This document shows, piece after piece, positions 1 through 8,200 of a stretch of 64,000 nucleotides of DNA. The translations under genes and the position numbers were made by a program. Source of the DNA: Oscillospiraceae bacterium (GTDB taxonomy: Bacteria > Bacillota > Clostridia > Oscillospirales > CAG-272); assembly GCA_015064505.1 (NCBI GenBank), contig SVSB01000004.1, positions 19,710 to 83,709 of the forward strand, given 5' to 3'. The notes beneath the pieces are model-generated. The model was not told the origin of the DNA. It did not search any database and worked only from the letters and a program-made list of their open reading frames with translations. How positions within the stretch are numbered: position 1 is the first letter of the stretch; every line of letters starts with the position of its first letter.

Positions 1-393
1 AGAGACGATAATATATGGCTCGCCTGCTTTGCAGCTCAGGTGGCTTCGGCACTCGCTTTCTTCTTTTTTGCTCATATGGGAAGAAAGGCGACTTTGGAAA
101 GAGAAAAGCATCTTCACCGTCTCGGCTCCGCTCTCGGGTATGAAAACAGATATGGTGATACGGACGTGGGCGGTACCGTTCTGCGGGTGATCTTCGTGGA
201 TAATTACAGGGCGCGGGTGATCCTTTCCGAGAATCTCGGAGTATTTATCTATAGCCTGTACGTAATGGATCCCGGCTCGGGGAAATGGATCGTTGTGGAA
301 ACGCAGACCTGCGAAAGCCGCGAGGAGCTTGACGAGCTTTTTGAAAGCCGACTTGGAAATCTTGCCGTTTGCGAGGAAAAGCTTTTCGGATAA
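1..393 (+). CDS. Membrane-anchored hypothetical protein (5' end missing)
   Basis: The frame is open to the left edge of the window, so the start lies upstream; a GTG at 40 is an internal alternative. The visible 130 residues begin with a hydrophobic stretch (LACFAAQVASALAFFFFAHM), probably the last membrane segment. A soluble tail of about 100 residues with a lysine/arginine-rich turn just after the membrane follows. I do not recognise the family and assign no function. A 77-nt gap with a purine-rich ribosome site separates it from the next gene on the same strand. Confidence 0.6.
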   Translation, partial: RDDNIWLACFAAQVASALAFFFFAHMGRKATLEREKHLHRLGSALGYENRYGDTDVGGTVLRVIFVDNYRARVILSENLGVFIYSLYVMDPGSGKWIVVETQTCESREELDELFESRLGNLAVCEEKLFG

Positions 394-470
394 ATTCCGC
401 TCATTTGTTGTATTTTGCCGAATTATGTGATAAACTGTAGTAAAATCCGATTATCGGGAGAGAGGACGTT

Positions 471-2657
471 ATGTTCAGAATAGCATTGATACAGAATACC
501 TCGGAGATGCGCAATTATTCCTTTGCCGATCTGCGCGTGCCGCTTGCCGAAATGGGCTTTGAGGTGGCGCATTATACCTGCGAGAATATCACAAGCCTTT
601 GCAGAGATCTTTCAAACGGCATAGATTGCGTGGTTTTCGTTTCCAACTCTCTCCACGACGACGTGATCAGAAATTACGTATATTCCGACGAGTTCTGCGC
701 CGCCTTTGATAAGTATCTTGAAAAGGGTGCGGCACTTATTATGCATCAGCACAAGCTGGCAAAGGTAGCGGGCAACCCTCTTCCTTTCCTTGGGGATACC
801 GTGGAAAAGCTTGAAAAGGACTACCACGGGGCAAACGAGGATGAAAAGGAAAAGAACGCCTTTTTTGAAACGGCGTACGGTAAGCCTTATTTTTCCTTCC
901 CCAATTCGGTAACGGCAGAGGACGTGCTTGTTCACGCGGAGAGCAGCCCCGGCATTCCCGGGGATTATTGGCAGGTGCTTAAGTACAGAGAAAACACCTG
1001 GCTTCCCATAATGACGGATAAATACGGGAACTCTGTCATTCAGCGTATGGCAGGGGAGAGAAGAGTTATTTTTTCCTCCGTTCTGCTTGATTATCAGCAG
1101 CATTACGCGCTTCTTGAAAATCTGCTCATCAATCTGCTTACGAACAATATGTCCCTTGCGGTGTTCAAGGACTCAAGAGAAAACGCTCTCGGCTTCAGCT
1201 ATTTTCTCAATCATCTTGAGAATATGAAGTTCTATTTCCGCCATTACGGAGCCGAGGAGAAGGATTATATGCTTGCAAATATCGAGTGCGGCGTGCACAG
1301 CGGTATTCTTGTGGGCAGCGGTATGATGGAAAAGCTTTCCGAGGAGGATCGACGCATCATAGACCGCAACGGCGTTAAGCTTATAAAGCTTCGCCATAAG
1401 AACACGGACGGCGACGACTTCTTTGAGGTACATACCGTTGATAAGACCAGCTGTCTTAACTTTGCAAAGGCGGAGATAGAGGTACAGCAGGAGCTGGCAA
1501 AGGATCCCAAGGACAGCAGCTTTCTCGTGCGTGCGGATCTTCTTTCCGCCATTATGGAATTCAAAAATATGGGTCTTGCCCAGGGAGATTACTCGGAAAA
1601 GAAGCTGAGAGCCGTGCTTGACGACGCAATCGCTCATATAGACGATAAAAACGGCTCCTACGATAACACCTACGGAGCTACCTGCAAGGCGCTGTGGCTC
1701 TTTTATACCTTCCTTGGCAAGAACAGCATCTTTACCAAGGCCGCGTACGAATATATCAAGGATTACGACGTAAGCCGCAACGCCGCCCGTGAGCAGCTGG
1801 AAAAGTATCTCGTGCTTTCGCTGTTCGAGGACGATGCGGTGGAATATATGAAGCGCTCCTGCGCTCCCGTTATCGCATCGGTGGATATGTCTGCGGTGAA
1901 CGAATACGATCTTTTGATGCTTTTTCGCGTTGCGTTGATGACCGACGACAGAGAGCAGCTTAAGAAGCTCGTTGAGTTTATCGGCGAGAACGTAAACGCA
2001 ACGGAGGTTCGGTTAGGCATTTACGTTGCCGCGTGCACCACCTCCTTGCTTATAGACGCTTACGGCAAGCTGAGCGATCATAGGGATGAGGAAAGCCTTA
2101 AGCTTTGCCGCAGGATAGAGGAGCTGCTCTTTACCCTCGTTAAGCATCTGCACGTTGCGGGTGCCGAGGCAAGGCGCGTGGAGGAAAGACTGCGCATTGC
2201 CTGCGCTCTCTATAAGTTTGAAAACATCACCGCTTTCCCCGTTGCGGATCTTGCGGAGCTGCTGTATAAGACGGGCACCTTCCCCAATGCCAAGCGTATG
2301 CACGAAAATTATCTGAACACCTATCAGCAGGCAAGAGTAGAGAAGGATACCCTTAAGGCGGAAAAGCAGACCCTTACGGAGACGGTATCGGAGCTTAACG
2401 AAAAAATGGAAAAGCTCCGCACGGAAACGAATCTCACAAAGCCCTATAAGCCTGCGTTTTATATCGCGCTTTCTCTGCTTGTAGTGGCACTTTATTTCGT
2501 CGTTTATCTGGTAATAATGCTCTTGGATACGGATCCACACCTGTTTACCACGCTGTTCAATAAGGCGATCGAATCCTGGCCCGCCTTCTTCGGCGTGCTC
2601 ATTATTCCCCTCGTTAAGTTCATCTTCGACCACCAGATAAAGAAAAGGAAAAAGTAA
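471..2657 (+). CDS. ThuA-like N-domain protein with coiled coil and two C-terminal membrane helices
   Basis: A 728-residue protein with a mosaic layout. Residues 1-235 resemble a class I glutamine amidotransferase-like/ThuA fold (strand IALIQN, then GIDCVVFVSNS, and ERRVIFSSVLLDYQQ at the end), with no clear catalytic Cys-His-Glu triad. A second alpha/beta stretch (about 235-330) and a long all-helical part follow. Residues 620-655 form a heptad-rich coiled coil, and two hydrophobic helices (about 661-685 and 703-719) end in a basic KKRKK tail. The last 100 residues therefore anchor it to the membrane with the bulk in the cytosol. A GAGAGAGG ribosome site precedes the ATG. The family is not recognised; the ThuA-like label rests on pattern only. 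Confidence 0.6.
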   Translation: MFRIALIQNTSEMRNYSFADLRVPLAEMGFEVAHYTCENITSLCRDLSNGIDCVVFVSNSLHDDVIRNYVYSDEFCAAFDKYLEKGAALIMHQHKLAKVAGNPLPFLGDTVEKLEKDYHGANEDEKEKNAFFETAYGKPYFSFPNSVTAEDVLVHAESSPGIPGDYWQVLKYRENTWLPIMTDKYGNSVIQRMAGERRVIFSSVLLDYQQHYALLENLLINLLTNNMSLAVFKDSRENALGFSYFLNHLENMKFYFRHYGAEEKDYMLANIECGVHSGILVGSGMMEKLSEEDRRIIDRNGVKLIKLRHKNTDGDDFFEVHTVDKTSCLNFAKAEIEVQQELAKDPKDSSFLVRADLLSAIMEFKNMGLAQGDYSEKKLRAVLDDAIAHIDDKNGSYDNTYGATCKALWLFYTFLGKNSIFTKAAYEYIKDYDVSRNAAREQLEKYLVLSLFEDDAVEYMKRSCAPVIASVDMSAVNEYDLLMLFRVALMTDDREQLKKLVEFIGENVNATEVRLGIYVAACTTSLLIDAYGKLSDHRDEESLKLCRRIEELLFTLVKHLHVAGAEARRVEERLRIACALYKFENITAFPVADLAELLYKTGTFPNAKRMHENYLNTYQQARVEKDTLKAEKQTLTETVSELNEKMEKLRTETNLTKPYKPAFYIALSLLVVALYFVVYLVIMLLDTDPHLFTTLFNKAIESWPAFFGVLIIPLVKFIFDHQIKKRKK

Positions 2658-2697
2658 ACGAGCCGAAAAAGCTTGAAAATCAGGAAAAGGAGAACAA

Positions 2698-3537
2698 ATG
2701 GCGGTTCTCGGACTGTTGTTTGCTTTGCTTGATTCGTTAAGCAAGGCGATCGATACGCTTATAAACAAAAAAATAATGCGTACCCGCTCTGCAGAGGAGC
2801 ATGCGGTACTCAGGATAATGTTCGTTATCCCCATATTTTTTATCGCCTCGCTGTTTAACTATCGCCTTGAGGCGGGATGTATCGGCTTTCTTTTGCTCTA
2901 CGGCGCCCTTGAGGCGGTAAATATCTTCTGCCATCAGCTTGCCGTTAAAAGCTCCAACGCCGTGCACGTGGAGATGATAGCAAAATCGAAGGTGCTTCTT
3001 GCTATGATAGTATCCTTCGTGCTGGTGATAGATACGCTTTCCGTTGGCGGCGTTATCGGTATCGTGGTGTTCGTTGCGGGCGCAGTTCTCACCATCAATT
3101 TTCAGAATAAAAATGATGACAGAACGGGTGCCAAGGGGATATTTTTCGAGATAGTTTCGGTTATCGCACGCACCTTTAAGCCGTTCATACTCAAGACCTG
3201 CGTAAAGCGCGGACTTATCTCAAACGAGACTATGCTGTTTTTCAGCATGGTGGTTGCTTTGGTACTGCTTTTTGCGGTGTTAAGACCCCGAATTGATCTT
3301 AATACGGTTCCCGTAAAGGCGTATACCGCACAGGCCGCAATGGTTGCCGCGGGAATGATCCTTTCCGGTTGGGCGGTAATATATGCAAATATCGTTATAG
3401 TAAACGCTATCGAAAGTATGTCCGTATTTTTCGTTATGCTTATTTCGGCTGTGCTGTACAAAAAGAAATATACGGCGCTTTCGGCTATAGGTTGTGCTCT
3501 TTCGGTGCTGGGCATCGTTATTTCTATATTTTTTTAA
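2698..3537 (+). CDS. EamA/DMT-family membrane transporter
   Basis: A 279-residue, almost wholly hydrophobic protein with about ten predicted transmembrane helices and a two-fold repeat, as in drug/metabolite transporters. A charged cytosolic loop near residues 135-145 (NKNDDRTGAK) separates the halves, and the C-terminal half ends with the FVMLISAVLYKKKYT type of motif usual for EamA domains. The substrate cannot be read from sequence. It starts 40 nt after the preceding gene with a GAAAAGGAG ribosome site and is followed 15 nt later by the PHP gene, so the three are probably co-transcribed. Confidence 0.75.
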   Translation: MAVLGLLFALLDSLSKAIDTLINKKIMRTRSAEEHAVLRIMFVIPIFFIASLFNYRLEAGCIGFLLLYGALEAVNIFCHQLAVKSSNAVHVEMIAKSKVLLAMIVSFVLVIDTLSVGGVIGIVVFVAGAVLTINFQNKNDDRTGAKGIFFEIVSVIARTFKPFILKTCVKRGLISNETMLFFSMVVALVLLFAVLRPRIDLNTVPVKAYTAQAAMVAAGMILSGWAVIYANIVIVNAIESMSVFFVMLISAVLYKKKYTALSAIGCALSVLGIVISIFF

Positions 3538-3552
3538 TATTCGGAGGACGGT

Positions 3553-4581
3553 ATGAGAAAGTATCTTTTACCCGAAAGCGGTAACTACTACAAGGCAAAT
3601 CTTCATTGCCACACCACGGTATCCGACGGAAAGCTTCCGCCCGAGATAGTGAAGAAGGTGTATAAGGAAAAGGGATATTCCGTGGTTGCGTTCACGGATC
3701 ACGATATTATGATCCCCCATCCCGAATTGAAGGACGAGGAATTTCTTCCCCTTTCCGGCTACGAGATGGAGTTCACGGAGCCGCCCCGTACGGACGGATA
3801 CTCCAAGCGCACCTGCCATCTCTGCCTTATCGCTCCCACGGCGGAGGACACGGATCAGGTCTGCTGGCACCGCGAAAAATATCTTTTCGGCAACGCGCCC
3901 TATTACAGAGACAGAGCGAAGTTTGACGACAGCATTCCCGATTTTGAGAGGGAGTACTCCGTTGAATGCGTAAATACCGCTATAAAGACCGCCGAGGAGA
4001 AGGGATATTTCGTTACCCTCAATCATCCCGATTGGTCAAGAGAGCTGATATCCGATCTCGTACAGTACGAGGGAATGGACGCAATGGAGATAGCAAACTA
4101 CTCCTGCCTCGTTGGCGGATACGGGGATTACGTTCCGTGGCTTTACGACGAGATGCTCCGCGTTGGCAAGACCGATCTGTTCGTTATAGGTGCAGACGAT
4201 AACCATAACGTCCATCCTTTGGGTCACGCCCGCTTTGATTCCTGCGGCGCGTGGACCATGATCAACGCGGAAAGCCTTACCTACGAGAATATCTTCGCTT
4301 CTCTCAAAAAGGGAGATTTCTACGCCTCCCGCGGCCCCGAGATAAAGGAGCTGTACGTTGAGGACGGTAAGCTGTACGTAAGCTGCTCCGATGCATTCTG
4401 CATCAAGGTGGTCTGCCCCCTGAGAAAGGGCCGCTCCGCTTATAATAACGCAGGCGGGGTCATCAATTCCGCGTCCTTCCCCCTTTCAAGGGAGGATAAA
4501 TACATCCGCGTTACGATAGTGGATGAAAGAGGTAATACCGCAGATACCCATTATTATTCCGTTGACGAGCTGTTGGGATAA
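3553..4581 (+). CDS. PHP-domain metal-dependent phosphoesterase
   Basis: A 342-residue PHP protein. The metal-binding signature is visible: NLHCHTTVSDG near residue 16 (HxH), VVAFTDHD near 50, LNHPDWSRE near 155 and DDNHNVHPLGHARFD near 215. PHP proteins of this kind hydrolyse phosphoesters using two or three metal ions. The exact substrate is unknown, and a nucleotide or histidinol-phosphate type target is only a family guess. GGAGGACGGT precedes the ATG. It ends 41 nt before the RAYT-like gene, which looks like a later arrival next to its stop codon. Confidence 0.8.
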   Translation: MRKYLLPESGNYYKANLHCHTTVSDGKLPPEIVKKVYKEKGYSVVAFTDHDIMIPHPELKDEEFLPLSGYEMEFTEPPRTDGYSKRTCHLCLIAPTAEDTDQVCWHREKYLFGNAPYYRDRAKFDDSIPDFEREYSVECVNTAIKTAEEKGYFVTLNHPDWSRELISDLVQYEGMDAMEIANYSCLVGGYGDYVPWLYDEMLRVGKTDLFVIGADDNHNVHPLGHARFDSCGAWTMINAESLTYENIFASLKKGDFYASRGPEIKELYVEDGKLYVSCSDAFCIKVVCPLRKGRSAYNNAGGVINSASFPLSREDKYIRVTIVDERGNTADTHYYSVDELLG

Positions 4582-4621
4582 GAACAGATTAAAAAACGAA
4601 GAAACGGAATCCTTTGTGGAT

Positions 4622-5206
4622 ATGGATGGACTGAATAAAAAAACGTTACCTCAACGGAAGAATCCGAGGCTTGCGGGATTTGATTACTCCTCGGGTGTAT
4701 TCTTCGTAACGGTCTGTACCCAAGACAGAAAAGGATTGTTGTCTGACATTTCGGCAGTAGGGGAGGGGCTTGCTCCTCCCGAAGAAATATCCGTTCTGCT
4801 AAAACCCTGCGGTGTGATAGCCAAAGAACAACTTTTTGCTCTTGAAGATCGGTTTGACGGACTGAAAATAGTCGATTACGTAATAATGCCCGAACACATA
4901 CACGCCATTATCGTTTTGCCGCATAAAACCCGAAGTATTCAGATGGCGGGAGGAGCAAGCCCCTCCCCTACCGTGGTAGATGATAGCAGATCGCACATAA
5001 GGGAGCTTGACAGAGTGATCTGTGCGTTCAAATCGTTGACTTCACGCCTGTGTAAACAACAGCACGGAACAGAAAAGATATTCCAAAGATCGTATTACGA
5101 ACACGTTATCCGTAATAATGACGATTATAGGCTTTGCCGGAATTACATCCTTGACAATCCCGAAAAGCGATTTCTTCAGGAATTACACCGGAATACCGAC
5201 AAATAA
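4622..5206 (+). CDS. RAYT-type (REP-associated tyrosine) Y1 transposase-like protein
   Basis: A 194-residue protein with the Y1/IS200-like layout: N-terminal NPRLAGFDYSSGVFFVTVCT, the HUH-type metal motif in MPEHIHAIIVLP and a candidate catalytic tyrosine in FQRSYYEHVIRN. RAYTs are single-copy, domesticated relatives of IS200/IS605 transposases thought to act on REP hairpins. I chose the ATG at MDGLNKK because homology-like sequence begins just after it; the open frame extends further upstream over the PHP gene's end, and no strong ribosome site is visible. Two segments (GEGLAPP and GGASPSP) are encoded by perfectly inverted copies of one GC-rich sequence that also recurs near 14.1 kb. Confidence 0.85.
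   Translation: MDGLNKKTLPQRKNPRLAGFDYSSGVFFVTVCTQDRKGLLSDISAVGEGLAPPEEISVLLKPCGVIAKEQLFALEDRFDGLKIVDYVIMPEHIHAIIVLPHKTRSIQMAGGASPSPTVVDDSRSHIRELDRVICAFKSLTSRLCKQQHGTEKIFQRSYYEHVIRNNDDYRLCRNYILDNPEKRFLQELHRNTDK
4758..4780 (+). repeat. REP-like sequence inside the RAYT gene, copy 1
   Basis: The sequence begins TAGGGGAGGGGCTTGCTCC and ends TCCC. It is the exact 23-nt reverse complement of the copy at 4948-4970. It is read in frame and encodes VGEGLAPP. A near-identical copy with one base missing lies in the non-coding repeat cluster at 14098-14120. Confidence 0.8.
4948..4970 (-). repeat. REP-like sequence inside the RAYT gene, copy 2 (inverted)
   Basis: The inverted partner of the 4758-4780 copy with 23 of 23 bases matching; in frame it encodes GGASPSP. 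The two copies are 167 nt apart, so the mRNA could fold into a long hairpin that encloses the middle of the coding sequence. Confidence 0.8.
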
Positions 5207-5247
5207 AAAATCTCCCCGTGAACCGATCGGTTCACGGGGAGATTTTT
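5206..5247. terminator. Bidirectional terminator (42-nt perfect palindrome)
   Basis: Two 21-nt arms centred on CCGATCGG match perfectly, with an A-run on the left and a T-run on the right. It can therefore stop transcription from both the RAYT side (+) and the macroglobulin gene (-). It begins at the last base of the RAYT stop codon and ends 8 nt from the facing gene's stop codon. Confidence 0.93.
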
Positions 5248-5254
5248 CGTTTGG

Positions 5255-8200
5255 TTATTTGAGGGTTATGGTACCTCTCTCGCTGACGGCGAAGGCGCCG
5301 CTGTCGGTATTCTGTGCAAACGCCGCTTCAACTACGTATTCGCCGGGGATGGCGGTACGGATATAGTAGGAGAAGGAACCCGTATAGGTGCGGCTCACAA
5401 GGCCCGAAATACCTTTGGAGTCGTTATAACAGCCGAGATACCCTTCCATGGTCTGGGCGGAATTAGAGAGCCACAGATAAGAATTTTTTGAGTGTGTGGA
5501 GTTTGAGCCGTGGCGGAGGAAGCGCGCGCCCGAGGGGATGGTATCTGTAATTCTGAACTGCACGTTATCCTTATCGCTTACAACCTTATAGGAAACGGTA
5601 ACCAGATAGATACCGTTACCTGCGGGGACTACGGTCTTTTCTATATTCAGCTCGTCGCTTCTCATGTTCTCGCCCGCCGCCTCTTCGGCACTGCCGATAT
5701 AGCGCACGTATGCGGAAAGGTCCGTTGCCTCAAGCACCTCAAAGCTTTCAAATTCCGATTTCGTCAGCATAATACGGAAGAAGCTGCCTGCCTTGAGGGT
5801 CTGGGTCATCTTTTCGCCGCCCACGGTATATACGAGGGTGCTTTCCGTGCTTACGGGAGGAATATAGTTTGCAAGATAGAAAGCAATGGGCAGATCGTAC
5901 AGCTCCACGCGGGAGGTGTGGGAGAGCAGGAAGTCAACTATCAGCCTTGCATCATCTCTTGCACATACGGATGCGGAAATAAGCGCCGTTGCGGAGAGGG
6001 CAAGCTTTTCCTCGGTATTCATATTCTTCGTGCCGAAATAACCGAGCGTGCCGTTATCGGTAACGGTGAAGAGCTTGGAGCGGATGTCGGAATAGATCTC
6101 CCAAGCGGCACCGTGGTCGCCGATGACCGCAAAGGCGGCGGCAAGAACCAGCTTGCTTTCGTCGGAGAATTTCTCACAGCCCGAGGCGACTTGCTCAAGG
6201 TCGGTGAGTATCGGCTCGCCGCACGCGGCAAGTCCGAGCAGGGAATAAACCAGCTCCTCTTCGGTGCATTTGCCGTTTAAGTGGCGGTAGAAGGTGACGG
6301 AAAGCGTATCGAGCGTGGTTTTCGTTAACGCGTCCGTGCTGCAGGCGGCAATAAGGGCAGAAAGCTTAAGCTCGCCCGATGAGTAGGGAAGCAGGGAGAG
6401 AAGGCCGCTGTTCGTGTATCTTGAATTGAGCGCGGTCTTCTGCTTTGCACCGTCGCGGATAGTTCCCGTATAAGCGGAAAGAAGATTCTGCGCGGAAATC
6501 GATGCCGCAATGGCGTCGCTCCTGGTGCTTCCCGTATAGGAAAGTCTGTGGGCAAGATTTAAAAACTCGCGCTGTTCCTTGTTGACGAAGGAGAGGATCA
6601 CGGGATATTTTGCAGGGGTGATGTCCTTGATTTCCTTTATCTCCAAGGGCTTTTCTATCTCTGCGAGGACGGCGGTCTTAACTACGGAGAAGGGATACTG
6701 TACCGCATCTCCCGCGCCGAGGGCGGTGCAGGTAATGCGGAGCACGTATTCTCCTGCCTCCAGCTTGCCAAAGGAGAAATAGCTGAACTCGCCCGCCTTT
6801 GCGCTTGCGGTGAGATCCTTTATAAGCTTGCCATTTTCGTCGTATACTGCGGCAACGGTGTTAAAGCTCTTGCTTACTGCCTTGCCGTAAACGCGGGCAC
6901 TGCAGGTCACGTCGTCGCCTTCAATATAGCTTTCAAGATACCCGGCGTTGATAAAGAAGGGCAGAGTTACGATAACGTCCGTTGAAGCGTTGCCCGCAAG
7001 GATGCTTCCGTTGGTGCCGCCAAGGGAATAAGCGGCGGCAGCGGTAAGGCGCCATTCTGTAATATTATCGGGGGCGGTGAAGGTGAAGCTTGCACTTCCG
7101 TTTTCGCTTACCGTCATCTCGTATACGGGATTATCGGCAAAATAACTGCGCACGCGCACGTTATCGGCTTCAGCTCCGCCGCCGGTTGCTGTGGGGGCTT
7201 CCGTCATTGCAGCGTCCTCGGCAACCTCGTTTTTGCTCATTCCCGAATACAGATAGTATCTTGTGGGATCGTATGCGTAGAACAGGGAGAAGGACCAATT
7301 TCTTTCAAGAGATGGGGTACGGACGCCGCCGTAAAGGGCGGAAAGAATATCAAGGGTCTGATCGCCCAGAGCAAAGCACGCCTCGTCCACCACCGCAAGG
7401 GTCACTCTGGTGCCTACGGGAGCGGCTTTGCCGTTTTTGTCCGTGACCTTCACGGTAACGCTGACGGTATCTCCCGGCTTATATTCCGTTCCGTCGGGAA
7501 CTATCTCCAGAGTGAGTCCGCTGTTTTTCACGTAGTCGTAAAGGGGACGGCAGGAGATGAGATTGACGGAATTCTCTTCCACTACCGTAACGTTTACCGA
7601 AACGCCCGAAACGTATTCCTCTTTGTATGGCAATTCAAACTCGCGGTCGTTCGTAACGAAATGCTCGTAGGAATCGCGGCACAGCACCGTAACCAGGTAG
7701 CTGCGCAGCGTGTCGGTCGTTTCGGGGTATTCGGTAACGGTGAGGCGCATCGTATCGCCAACGGAGTACGCCTCCTTGTCGCAGGTCAGGGTAAAGCCTT
7801 CCCATGCGGCGTCGTAATTATCCACGTTGCGGCTTGTGGCGTTAACGCGGAGTGTGTAGTCCTTATAGGTGACCGTGTAGTAATAGTAACCGTTAAATCC
7901 CGCCTCGTTCTCAATATGCTCAAGGCGCATAACGCCGTCGTTAAAGAGGCGTACCTCGGACTTTACCACGTCCTCGCGTCTGTCGTAGGTGAATCTTTCG
8001 TTAGTAACCTTATTGATGGGATCGTATTCAACGCCCATGCTGCGGCGCACGTAGGTGACCTTGGTAAGGGTCACTCTTGCATCTCCGTCCATGGGCTTAC
8101 CCACGGTGTTTTTGGGGAAAACGGTGTAATTCAGATCGGCTTCGGTCTTTATTGCGGAGGTGTCAACCTTGTTAAGGAGCACCTTGCCGTAGGAAACGCC

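Noticed and set aside
6150-6240. GCEKF/AACGEP segments of the macroglobulin as a thioester site
   Set aside because: Neither has the C-x-E-Q order required for the internal thioester.
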